This document shows, one piece after another, positions 1 through 5,718 of a stretch of 7,288 nt of DNA (the stretch's first letter is position 1; every line of letters begins with the position of its first letter). The DNA is taken from positions 1 to 7,288 of the forward strand of contig OMVW01000061.1 of the NCBI GenBank assembly GCA_900314595.1, in the 5' to 3' direction. This stretch comes from an uncultured Dialister sp. GTDB taxonomy: Bacteria; Bacillota; Negativicutes; Veillonellales; Dialisteraceae. Both the position numbers and the translations under genes were made by a program. Below the pieces are notes generated by a model that did no database searches, was not told where the DNA came from, and saw only the letters and a list, made by a program, of their open reading frames with translations.

Positions 1-4
1 CACC

Positions 5-46
5 CGCCTTCACTTCGTTCAGGCACCCTCCCAACTCCTGGGAGGG
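5..46 (-). repeat. Double-hairpin dispersed repeat, left copy
   Basis: Read on the minus strand, this is a strong hairpin (arms 46-39 and 33-26, CCCTCCCA with TGGGAGGG, 5-base loop), then TG, then a weaker hairpin (GCCT...AGGC) and a GGGTG-like tail. The same layout occurs on the plus strand at 7039-7083. This is seen directly. That they belong to one repeat family is inference from the shared layout, because the arms and loops differ in sequence. No protein coding is supported here. Confidence 0.55.
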
Positions 47-285
47 CCTGGACGATAGCGACTTGAAAGGAAGTAGACGATATCGATGAGATTCTTTCGA
101 CCGGATTTCTGACATCCAAAGGAGAACGCTGCGCTCACTCCGCTCTCCGCGCGGGGCCGGGAATACACACTCTCCCTCGTGCAGAGGTTCACGTCTCCGT
201 AGGGCCGGGAATACAGGTCCAGGCCGCCAAAGTAGAGCCACCGCCTGCGTACAACCATTTTCAGCTCCCATGCGGGCAACAGCCC

Positions 286-328
286 GTGCGCGAAGCGCAC
301 TATATAAGATTGGTTCGCGCAGCGAACC
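286..328. repeat. Paired hairpins inside repeat copy A
   Basis: Two perfect inverted repeats stand 11 bases apart: GTGCGC/GCGCAC around GAA (286-300) and GGTTCGC/GCGAACC around GCA (312-328). Between them is an AT-rich TATATAAGATT. The same pair recurs in copy B. Their conservation suggests that RNA or cruciform structure matters to the repeat, which is inference. Confidence 0.75.
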
Positions 329-423
329 ATATCCTTCCCTTTCCCTTACCTCTTTCCCCTTTCCCCTGCTTTTTATGGCCAAAGGCCCCATATATACTCG
401 CGCCGCATCAGCAGTGCCACCTT

Positions 424-444
424 CACTTACCACTTACCACTTTC
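424..444 (+). repeat. CACTTAC heptamer array, three units
   Basis: Three head-to-tail 7-base units (CACTTAC, CACTTAC, CACTTTC) close repeat copy A. The same units occur at 4909-4929 and 5666-5700. The unit is too short and has no spacers, so this is not a CRISPR. Confidence 0.8.
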
Positions 445-454
445 TTTCCAGACG

Positions 455-486
455 AAACCCGCCGATTGCATGCAATCGGCGGGTTT
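455..486. terminator. Perfect palindromic terminator after the nuclease gene
   Basis: Bases 455-470 and 471-486 form a perfect 32-base palindrome rich in GC (AAACCCGCCGATTGCA and its complement). On the plus strand it runs into six T's, giving a strong intrinsic terminator for rightward transcription. On the minus strand it lies 11 bases past the TAA stop of the DUF2357 nuclease gene, preceded by an A tract and followed by TTT-CG-T, so it probably also ends the restriction operon. It is likely bidirectional. Confidence 0.85.
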
Positions 487-497
487 TTTATTCACAA

Positions 498-2249
498 TTA
501 TCCGCGGGAGAGGGACGAGAGATATTCTTCCAGTTCGTCGGCCAGTTTTTCATTTCCCGAGAGGCCCGGGGCGAGGGGGATGAATTTCAGACTGTAGTCT
601 TCATCGGTGCGGCCGGGGATTTCTCTGGGGAAGATGGCCCAGACTTCTTTGACGGGGCGGCTGTCGCGGAGGGAGGCAGTTTCCGTCATATTTCTATAAA
701 ATCTCGTATTCATATCCCGATAGGCGTTGAACTGGCGGCGGAGGCTGTAGGATCTGGTCTCGTCGTTCCAGAGGTAGATGAGGTCTCTGTATTTGAAGTC
801 CGCGATGAGGGACCCGAAGTAGAGGCCTTCTTTGTAGTAGTCCAGGCGGAGGTCCGGCTGGCGGTGGGGATTATTGGTGTAGAGAGGATTTTTCTCTCTG
901 TCCGTATCGGCAGAGGTGTCCGGAATCGTTCCGTCATAGGTGAGGTGGACTTCTTCCCCTTCCCGTTTCATGCGGATTTCGGTGCCCGAGTCCAGGGAGG
1001 AGAGGCGGTAGCGGCCGCCTTCTTTGATGACGGATACGCCCCCTTCCATATCCCAGCCTTTAGCGGTCAAAGCTTTGATGAACTGGAGGAAGCCCCAGAG
1101 TTCGTAAAGTTTATCGGTTCGTTTCCACTGGAACTGGTAGAAAGAGGAAAGGGTGAAGCTTTCTTCCGGGTCCGCCAGTTTTCTGTAGAGCCGGTAGAGC
1201 ACGGAGTAACGGGGGTCCATGACCACGGCCATGGGGAGTTCTTCGGGCATTTTCCCTTCGGCTTCTTCAAACCAGGGGGCGAAACTGATGCGGCGGATGG
1301 AGGAGCGGATTTTTCTGGCCCGGCTGCGATAGAGGATGAGCCGTTCCAGCGCTTTTTCGCCGGTTTTGTATTCTCTCCGCTCCCGGAAATCCGTAAGCTG
1401 GGCCTGCCTTTTTTCAAGGCCTGCGATGGGTTTCTCTATTTCCAGAAGGAAATGGTAGAGCAGGCGGTCCAGTCCGAGCAGGATGGATTTGGCGAAACGG
1501 TTTTCCGCCACGTCCCGGGTGATTTCCGTATAAAGGACCGGCATGCGGGGAGCGCCTTCTCTTTCTTTCACGTGCTGCGGGCGGACGTGGGGGTCCGGAC
1601 GGCGGTGGTCCCGGCGCACCTGTTTCATGGTGAGGGAAAGCCGGGCGTTGGCGGTGTGGGAAAGTTCGTCCAGCACGGAAAGGACTACCGGCGATTCATC
1701 GCTGATGGCATAGAAGCGAAGGAGCAGGGCTGACGACAGGCCCAGCGCTCCTTCCATATTTCTGGAAATATGGATATTCTTCCTCATGAAATCGAAGGAA
1801 ATCGTCTTGATTTCATCGGAAAGTTCGTCCCGCATGTCCTGCCAGCTCTGCTTGCCCATGTATTTCGGCGTGATTTCGAGGAGTCCGTACCAGGCGCGGC
1901 CTGCCCCGGTGACGGTGAGCACGTAGTAGCCCGGCACCAGGGGGAAATCCTGCCCTTCGAAGAGGAGGAGCGGCGGCTGGCCCCGCCGGAAGGGCTGGAT
2001 GTAGGTCTGGCCATCGATACGCTCAGCCCCCGGGATGGTGACCACGTCGAGTCCGTCCATGGTGAACCGGAAATCTCTCGGTCCTTCGAAGCGGAGGAGG
2101 ATATCCTGGTTTTCCGTGAGGGTGAGGCCCGGTTTCTTTTCGCCGGAGAGCTCGGATGGATCATCGGTGAAAGCAGTGAAATATTTCACCCCTTTGTCCC
2201 AGCCGCCGGAGAAGGTGAGGGAGAAAGGAAGTTTAGATGGTGTAATCAT
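498..2249 (-). CDS. DUF2357 / PD-(D/E)XK nuclease, McrC-like subunit of a McrBC-type restriction module
   Basis: This 583-residue protein is the likely nuclease of the pair. The N-terminal part (about 1-130) is beta-rich. The middle (about 130-330) resembles the DUF2357 region, with a long charged helical stretch at about 265-320. The C-terminal third carries a PD-(D/E)XK core: a helix with YELW (E383), then P465-D466, then D484-F485-K486 on the next strand, and further Q506 and Y510-R-D as in McrC-type nucleases. DUF2357 nucleases partnered with McrB-like AAA+ proteins are known from LlaJI-like and modification-dependent systems. The start is the ATG at 2249-2247, behind GGGGAG at 2265-2260, and it overlaps the end of the ATPase gene by 17 bases, so translation is probably coupled. 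The catalytic residues look intact. Not visible: what DNA it recognises. No methyltransferase is in the window, which favours a modification-dependent system. Confidence 0.85.
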   Translation of the reverse strand: MITPSKLPFSLTFSGGWDKGVKYFTAFTDDPSELSGEKKPGLTLTENQDILLRFEGPRDFRFTMDGLDVVTIPGAERIDGQTYIQPFRRGQPPLLLFEGQDFPLVPGYYVLTVTGAGRAWYGLLEITPKYMGKQSWQDMRDELSDEIKTISFDFMRKNIHISRNMEGALGLSSALLLRFYAISDESPVVLSVLDELSHTANARLSLTMKQVRRDHRRPDPHVRPQHVKEREGAPRMPVLYTEITRDVAENRFAKSILLGLDRLLYHFLLEIEKPIAGLEKRQAQLTDFRERREYKTGEKALERLILYRSRARKIRSSIRRISFAPWFEEAEGKMPEELPMAVVMDPRYSVLYRLYRKLADPEESFTLSSFYQFQWKRTDKLYELWGFLQFIKALTAKGWDMEGGVSVIKEGGRYRLSSLDSGTEIRMKREGEEVHLTYDGTIPDTSADTDREKNPLYTNNPHRQPDLRLDYYKEGLYFGSLIADFKYRDLIYLWNDETRSYSLRRQFNAYRDMNTRFYRNMTETASLRDSRPVKEVWAIFPREIPGRTDEDYSLKFIPLAPGLSGNEKLADELEEYLSSLSRG

Positions 2250-4311
2250 AAAGTTTCAGCTCCCCGGCTTTCTTTTCCAGCAGGCTGCGGGATTCCCTGA
2301 ATTCGGAAAGTTCACTGAAATCATCGAGTACGGAAGGAATCGCCCCTTCCAGGAGGCCCTTGTCGCTGATGGAAAGGAGGCCTGAAAGCTGCTGGGAGGA
2401 ACCGCGGAGTTTCGTCAGCACCCGCTGCACGATCTGGGCGTCCAGTCCCCGGGCCCGTTCAAATCCTTCCGGAATATTTTCCAGATATTTCCCCATCTGG
2501 GAAGCAATGCGGAAACCGATGCCGCAGGAGGCGCCGCTCTTTCTGAATGCATCGTTCAGACTGTCCAGGAGGTCCAGTTCTTTTTCGGAAAGGCCAAGGC
2601 CATCTTCCCTGCAGAAAGATTCCCAGAGGGCGGCGGAAATTTCAGGATAGGATATTTCCTCCTTCGGTCCCAGGGTGAGAAGGTCCCGGAACCGTCCCTG
2701 ATGGAGGGTGATGACGTTGGCCCGGTCCAGGATTTTATCGGAGAAATGATAGGTGGATTCATCCACGTTCACCGTGCCCGTGAAGAGCACGTTCCGTCCG
2801 ATCCGGATTTCGGGCGGATATTTTTCACTGTTGTACAGCTTTCCTGCAATAGACGGGTTGTAAAGGCGGATCACCGGATTTTCTTCTTTTTCCAGCACGG
2901 AAATGAACTGGGCGAAATAATGCTCAGCTCTCGCGAGGTTCATTTCATCAAAACAGATGAGGTAGAGCTTCTCTGGATGAGCCGCCGCATCGATGAGCGT
3001 CTCTGCCAGGCCCGTATCGGCGCTTCTGTAAATATTATTTTTCGTATCCACATACCCCAGGATATCTCCGTCATCCATCCAGGAGGGGCGGACGGCCAGG
3101 AAACGGACCCGTTCTTCCGGAAGGCCCAGGGCTCTGCCGTAAAGGCGGACGAGGCCGGATTTGCCTGTGCCGCTCATGCCGGCGAGGACGGTGAGCCTCG
3201 ATGCTTTCAGGGAAATATGGAAATTCACCAGATCTTCCTTTTCAAAGAGAAGGCCTGATCTGACTGCCGCTTCCGAGAGACGGGCCAGGAAATCTTCTTC
3301 GCCGAAAGGTTTTTCAGCAGGCTCTTCCATTTCCTCAGATACCGGTTCTTCTATTTCTTCAGCCGGTTCCACTTTTTCTTCCGAAGTGAGGCTCCTTGCG
3401 ATGGGGTCCACATCTTCTGCCGTGATTTCCCATTCCTCGCTGCGGGGCGCAAAGACAGGCTCTTCTTCCGTGAAAGGATTGTGCTCCACCCCGGAATCTT
3501 TGAGGAGGTCCCCGTCTGCCGGTACCGGTTTCAGATTCATCCGGAGGTCCGGCAGGAATTCATCCGGCACAAACCAGAGAGGAAGCTTGCTGCAGCGAAG
3601 GATGTGGGAGAAAAGTTCCGAATTTTTCACATCCACCATGCAGTAGCCCAGGGGTCCGTTATCTCTGACGTGGAAATAAGCGCCCCCCTGGCCGATGACC
3701 GTCGAATCAAACGTACCTTCATAGAGAGGCGCAAAAACCACCCAGGGTCCCAGGCGCCCTTCGAAATCCCGGGTAGCGGTGACGAACATCTTCGCCGGCA
3801 CATCGTTATTCCAGTATTTCTTCGAAAGGCCGGGCAGCGGCTTTCCCGAACGCATGTGGAAGCAGAATTTGTTGATATCCCCGCCGAAAGGAGGCAGGTC
3901 CAGACTGCCGAAGACAGGCACCGGATAAAAATGGGTATCCATATCCATGAAAGGCGTGTGCCCTTCCTTCTGCATATCATCCAGCACGAAGAACTTGTTA
4001 TTGCGGATGGCCGGCGTAAAGCTGACGTAGCAGCTGCCCAGCTTTTCCTGCAGAAGAGAGAGGGCCACCTCCTCATTGGGGATGGTATTGAACGCAAAAC
4101 CCACGCGGCTCATGAAGCCGGTGAACCCATGCTTCTCCGAATCCTCAAATCCCTTCGGAAGCGGTGAAAGAGGGTCAACAAAAAAACGATAGTCCTTCAC
4201 CCCTGCCGTAGGCGTAGACCCCTTCACCATGAGCCGCACCCGCCCCAGCACCTTGCCGTCTCCCAATCGGAGCGCAGAAAAAGAACCATCGGAGTTGAAA
4301 TTATTTCCCAT
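2233..4311 (-). CDS. McrB-like AAA+ ATPase of a McrBC-type restriction module
   Basis: This 692-residue protein is the likely motor of the complex. Residues 1-270 form a domain I do not recognise, possibly the DNA- or modified-base-binding part. About 281-338 is a Glu/Pro-rich acidic linker. From about 340 comes a McrB/dynein-related AAA+ module: Walker A GMSGTGKS (378-385), Walker B LICFDEMN (451-458), sensor-1 region GTVNVDEST (512-520) and a DKILDR stretch with likely arginine finger R530. A helical C-terminal lid ends in QIVQRVLTKLRGS (626-638), typical of ATPases that partner DUF2357 nucleases. McrB of E. coli is a GTPase with MNTADR at the sensor position. Here it reads VNVDES, so GTP specificity cannot be assumed. 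The ATG at 4311 follows AAGGAAGGAA. It is the first gene of the operon, and the nuclease gene overlaps its end. Confidence 0.85.
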   Translation of the reverse strand: MGNNFNSDGSFSALRLGDGKVLGRVRLMVKGSTPTAGVKDYRFFVDPLSPLPKGFEDSEKHGFTGFMSRVGFAFNTIPNEEVALSLLQEKLGSCYVSFTPAIRNNKFFVLDDMQKEGHTPFMDMDTHFYPVPVFGSLDLPPFGGDINKFCFHMRSGKPLPGLSKKYWNNDVPAKMFVTATRDFEGRLGPWVVFAPLYEGTFDSTVIGQGGAYFHVRDNGPLGYCMVDVKNSELFSHILRCSKLPLWFVPDEFLPDLRMNLKPVPADGDLLKDSGVEHNPFTEEEPVFAPRSEEWEITAEDVDPIARSLTSEEKVEPAEEIEEPVSEEMEEPAEKPFGEEDFLARLSEAAVRSGLLFEKEDLVNFHISLKASRLTVLAGMSGTGKSGLVRLYGRALGLPEERVRFLAVRPSWMDDGDILGYVDTKNNIYRSADTGLAETLIDAAAHPEKLYLICFDEMNLARAEHYFAQFISVLEKEENPVIRLYNPSIAGKLYNSEKYPPEIRIGRNVLFTGTVNVDESTYHFSDKILDRANVITLHQGRFRDLLTLGPKEEISYPEISAALWESFCREDGLGLSEKELDLLDSLNDAFRKSGASCGIGFRIASQMGKYLENIPEGFERARGLDAQIVQRVLTKLRGSSQQLSGLLSISDKGLLEGAIPSVLDDFSELSEFRESRSLLEKKAGELKLYDYTI

Positions 4312-4317
4312 ATGGAG

Positions 4318-4327
4318 TTCCTTCCTT
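4318..4327 (-). promoter_or_regulatory. Ribosome binding site of the McrB-like gene
   Basis: On the minus strand, GAAGGAAGGA lies about seven bases before the ATG at 4311. It is purine-rich and well spaced, which supports that start. Confidence 0.6.
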
Positions 4328-4336
4328 CTACTGATG

Positions 4337-4355
4337 TACGAAATACACTTTCGTA
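4337..4355. promoter_or_regulatory. Inverted repeat in the restriction operon leader, candidate operator
   Basis: TACGAAA (4337-4343) and TTTCGTA (4349-4355) are perfect inverted arms around a 5-base TACAC spacer, 26 to 44 bases before the McrB-like start codon. A second repeat with the same AAA-nACAC-TTT core lies at 4518-4538. It could be a regulator binding site or a small hairpin in the 5' leader. The sequence shows the symmetry; the function is inference. Confidence 0.5.
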
Positions 4356-4397
4356 TCTACCGGCTTATGCGATGAAGCAGAAAGAGGGACAGGAAAT

Positions 4398-4426
4398 ACT
4401 GTATGCGAAATGATATATGAAATCAA
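4398..4426 (-). promoter_or_regulatory. Candidate promoter of the restriction operon
   Basis: On the minus strand, TTGATT (4426-4421) and TACAGT (4403-4398) are 17 bases apart, each matching the sigma-70 consensus at four of six positions. The region is AT-rich and lies in the gap upstream of the McrB-like gene. Transcription would begin near 4391 and pass through the inverted repeat at 4337-4355. Other AT-rich hexamers in the area could serve instead. Confidence 0.4.
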
Positions 4427-4489
4427 ATTTCCCGCTTAAATTTCTAAATTTTAACTTTTAATTTTTATTCTCTTATATGCCCGCCGCAT

Positions 4490-4510
4490 AAGTCTTTAAA
4501 CAGACTTTTT
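4490..4510 (+). terminator. Weak hairpin with T tail upstream of the restriction operon
   Basis: AAGTCT (4490-4495) and AGACTT (4502-4507) form a 6-base stem around TTAAAC, followed by more T's on the plus strand. It resembles a weak intrinsic terminator, but no plus-strand gene precedes it, so its role is uncertain. Confidence 0.3.
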
Positions 4511-4517
4511 ACTGAGT

Positions 4518-4538
4518 ATTCCAAACACACTTTGGAAT
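4518..4538. promoter_or_regulatory. Second inverted repeat, candidate operator
   Basis: ATTCCAAA (4518-4525) and TTTGGAAT (4531-4538) are perfect 8-base arms around CACAC. The spacing and the core AAA-nACAC-TTT match the repeat at 4337-4355. The right arm overlaps the -35 hexamer of a possible plus-strand promoter (4532-4559), the usual position for a repressor site. Binding is inferred only. Confidence 0.45.
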
Positions 4539-4559
4539 GTATATATTTTAACATATAAT
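4532..4559 (+). promoter_or_regulatory. Candidate plus-strand promoter facing repeat copy B
   Basis: TTGGAA (4532-4537) and a consensus TATAAT (4554-4559) are 16 bases apart. Nothing coding follows until the MlaD gene at 5007, which has its own promoter. Activity would therefore give a transcript running through the heptamer array and repeat B. The AT-rich setting makes a chance match possible. Confidence 0.35.
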
Positions 4560-4582
4560 CCCTTGAGAAATAAAATTGATTT

Positions 4583-4617
4583 CGTTGTTCGTTGTTCGTT
4601 CTTCGTTCTTCGTGGTC
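4583..4617 (+). repeat. CGTTGTT/CGTTCTT heptamer array, five units
   Basis: Five consecutive 7-base units are read without a break: CGTTGTT twice, CGTTCTT twice, then CGTGGTC. The same unit family lies after the MlaD gene (5504-5555) and after the dehydrogenase gene (6693-6784). Here it lies just upstream of repeat copy B. Confidence 0.85.
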
Positions 4618-4792
4618 CGGGCACAATGAAATTGGTCTGAGTCAGTCGGCAATACGCGCACGGCCGGGAATAGACATTTCCTCTCGCACAGGGATACAGC
4701 TGGTCGTGCGGCCGGGAATACAGGTCCAAGCCGAATTTGTAGAGCCACCGCCTGCGTACAATCCTTTTCAGCTCCCATGCGGGCCAAAGGCC

Positions 4793-4834
4793 GTGCGCGA
4801 AGCGCACTATATAAATTGGTTCGCGCAGCGAACC
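4793..4834. repeat. Paired hairpins inside repeat copy B
   Basis: GTGCGC/GCGCAC around GAA (4793-4807) and GGTTCGC/GCGAACC around GCA (4818-4834) repeat exactly the two stems of copy A, with a one-base-shorter AT-rich spacer. Identical stems in both copies point to structure that is either selected or recently duplicated. Confidence 0.75.
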
Positions 4835-4908
4835 ATATCCTTCCCTTTCCCCTGCTTTTTCTGAGCCAAAGGCCCCATATATACTTGCGCCCGCCAGGGC
4901 GCCACCTT

Positions 4909-4929
4909 CACTTACCACTTACCACTTTT
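4909..4929 (+). repeat. CACTTAC heptamer array, three units
   Basis: CACTTAC, CACTTAC and CACTTTT run head to tail at the right end of repeat copy B, just before the MlaD gene promoter. Confidence 0.8.
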
Positions 4930-4948
4930 CAAACCATTCACTTTCCCC

Positions 4949-4978
4949 TTTCCCAAGGGGCCGGAAAAACGGTATAAT
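4949..4978 (+). promoter_or_regulatory. Promoter of the MlaD-family gene
   Basis: A perfect TATAAT (4973-4978) sits 28 bases before the ATG at 5007. The -35 region (TTTCCC, 4949-4954, 18 bases upstream) is poor. A CCCCTT/AAGGGG hairpin (4945-4960) covers it, which could hint at an activator or simply reflect local repeats. The expected transcription start is near 4985, giving a leader of about 22 bases. Confidence 0.6.
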
Positions 4979-4991
4979 ATTTCTAAAGATG

Positions 4992-5000
4992 AAAGGAGGG
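4992..5000 (+). promoter_or_regulatory. Ribosome binding site that fixes the MlaD start
   Basis: AAAGGAGGG is a near-perfect Shine-Dalgarno sequence six bases before the ATG at 5007. An in-frame ATG at 4989 lies upstream of this site and almost at the predicted transcript 5' end, so 5007 is the better start. Confidence 0.85.
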
Positions 5001-5006
5001 GCTCCT

Positions 5007-5489
5007 ATGACGAAGGAAATGAAAATCGGCATGATCGCGCTGACGGCGGCGATCTTTCTGGGCATTTTCAGTCTTTTTGCGCTGCCCCTCAAAATTTTCC
5101 ATCAGGATATTTACGAAGTCCACGCGGTCTTTGACAATGCCCAGGGGATCAAGAAGAGCGCCCAGGTGCTCTATGCAGGGGTCAATGTGGGCCGGGTGAA
5201 TCAGATCAGGGCCGAAAACGGCAAAGCCGTGCTCGATTTATATATCAGAAATAAAGAAATGATCCCCACAGACTGCCGTGTTTCCATCGATTCCTCGGCT
5301 CTCGTGGGAGACCTTTATGTGAAACTTTCCGGAGGACGGCCCGGCGGAGATATCCTCAAAGACGGAGATACCATCTACGAATACCACAACGACCGGATGG
5401 ATAAACTCATGAAAAAAGCAGGAAAGCTCATGGAATCCGCACAGAAGCTGCAGAAGAATATAGAGGCTATGAGCGAAGACAAGGGATAG
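5007..5489 (+). CDS. MlaD/MCE-family lipid-transport protein, stand-alone
   Basis: This 160-residue protein has a short cytoplasmic start, one membrane segment (about 6-28), and an MCE (MlaD) domain at about 34-113. Family hallmarks are visible: F42-DNAQGIKKSAQVLYAGVNVGRV, the IDSSALVGDLYVKL segment (94-107), and GGDILKDGDTIYE (113-125). An amphipathic helix (about 128-157) ends the protein. MlaD proteins anchor in the inner membrane, form a hexameric ring, and pass phospholipid between the ABC transporter MlaFEB and the outer membrane. E. coli MlaD is 183 residues long, so this is a complete, slightly short member. MlaE and MlaF genes usually adjoin it, but neither is visible here. It has its own promoter and terminator, so it is a single-gene unit. 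Its lipid substrate and partners cannot be read from the sequence. Confidence 0.88.
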   Translation: MTKEMKIGMIALTAAIFLGIFSLFALPLKIFHQDIYEVHAVFDNAQGIKKSAQVLYAGVNVGRVNQIRAENGKAVLDLYIRNKEMIPTDCRVSIDSSALVGDLYVKLSGGRPGGDILKDGDTIYEYHNDRMDKLMKKAGKLMESAQKLQKNIEAMSEDKG

Positions 5490-5503
5490 AGACACCTGTG
5501 CTT

Positions 5504-5555
5504 TTCGTGATTCGTGAAATCGTTCTTCGTGATTCGTTGTTCGTTCTTCGTGGTG
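5504..5555 (+). repeat. Heptamer array between the MlaD stop and its terminator
   Basis: TTCGTGA twice, then after a 3-base phase shift CGTTCTT, CGTGATT, CGTTGTT, CGTTCTT, CGTGGTG. It lies wholly between the stop codon (5489) and the terminator hairpin (from 5560), the same placement as the array after the dehydrogenase gene. Confidence 0.85.
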
Positions 5556-5559
5556 GATA

Positions 5560-5585
5560 TGGTTGGCTTTGCCAACCAATTTTTT
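5560..5585 (+). terminator. Intrinsic terminator of the MlaD-family gene
   Basis: TGGTTGGC (5560-5567) pairs with GCCAACCA (5571-5578) around a TTT loop, followed at once by a T run (5580-5585). This ends the single-gene MlaD unit and separates it from the dehydrogenase. Confidence 0.85.
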
Positions 5586-5633
5586 AATAAAAGCCTTCGG
5601 CTCATAACTGACTGATATCCAAGTTCAATATTC

Positions 5634-5660
5634 GGGCCGCTTTCCATTTTGACGCGGCCC
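5634..5660. repeat. GC-rich hairpin upstream of the dehydrogenase gene
   Basis: GGGCCGC (5634-5640) and GCGGCCC (5654-5660) form a 7-base stem with a 13-base loop. No T run follows on either strand, so it is not a standard terminator. It resembles the stem of the terminator at 6786-6813. CACTTAC heptamers follow immediately. Confidence 0.5.
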
Positions 5661-5665
5661 ACCTT

Positions 5666-5700
5666 CACTTACCACTTAACACTTATCACTTGCCACTTTA
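5666..5700 (+). repeat. CACTTAC heptamer array, five units, in the dehydrogenase leader
   Basis: Five unbroken 7-base units: CACTTAC, CACTTAA, CACTTAT, CACTTGC, CACTTTA. The first four bases and the fifth T/C position are strongly kept while the last two drift. The array ends seven bases before the ribosome binding site at 5708, so it is probably part of the 5' untranslated region. Confidence 0.85.
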
Positions 5701-5718
5701 AATCTCTGGAGGTAACCT

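Larger units (their letters stand above)
155..444 (+). repeat. Long dispersed intergenic repeat, copy A
   Basis: This stretch matches 4662-4929 in the same orientation over almost its whole length. Shared blocks include 232-254 (identical to 4739-4761), 284-307 (identical to 4791-4814) and the hairpin block from 309 on (identical from 4815). Inside each copy, GCCGGGAATA occurs twice exactly 48 bases apart (156 and 204 here). Two small hairpins, 286-300 (GTGCGC-GAA-GCGCAC) and 312-328 (GGTTCGC-GCA-GCGAACC), are followed by a pyrimidine-rich tract, GGCCAAAGGCC, and CACTTAC heptamers. Copy A has about 20 extra bases in the pyrimidine tract compared with copy B. No transposase or convincing ORF lies within it, so it reads as a non-coding or passively mobilised element. 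Confidence 0.85.
4662..4929 (+). repeat. Long dispersed intergenic repeat, copy B
   Basis: This is the second copy of the element at 155-444, in the same orientation. It keeps the two GCCGGGAATA boxes 48 bases apart (4663 and 4711), the hairpins GTGCGC-GAA-GCGCAC (4793-4807) and GGTTCGC-GCA-GCGAACC (4818-4834), the pyrimidine tract, the GGCCCCATATATACT block, and three terminal CACTTAC-type heptamers (4909-4929). The left third is the most diverged. Copies A and B bracket the restriction operon as direct repeats. Translations across it differ between copies and look like chance ORFs. Confidence 0.85.

Noticed and set aside
270..1733. Long plus-strand ORF of 487 codons opposite the nuclease gene
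   Set aside because: It starts inside repeat copy A and runs antisense to the well-supported DUF2357 nuclease. Its translation is rich in F, G, E and V with no domain pattern, and no ribosome binding site decides a start. It is a shadow of codon bias on the other strand.
3481..4167. Plus-strand ORF of 228 codons opposite the McrB-like gene
   Set aside because: It is antisense to the McrB-like N-terminal domain and has no motif, no start signal and no independent context.
4496..4918. Minus-strand ORF of 140 codons through repeat copy B, with a similar ORF of 103 codons in copy A
   Set aside because: The two translations share segments only because the DNA repeats. Part of the product is the heptamer array read as N/E/Q/R/T runs, which is a known kind of artefact. 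No ribosome binding site was seen.
155..4929. Composite transposon or insertion sequences at the two long repeats
   Set aside because: The repeats encode no transposase, have no evident terminal inverted repeats, and no target-site duplication could be identified.
5649..5678. Promoter for the dehydrogenase (TTGACG at 5649-5654)
   Set aside because: At 17 or 18 bases there is only CCACTT or CACTTA, poor -10 matches within the heptamer array, so no promoter was called.
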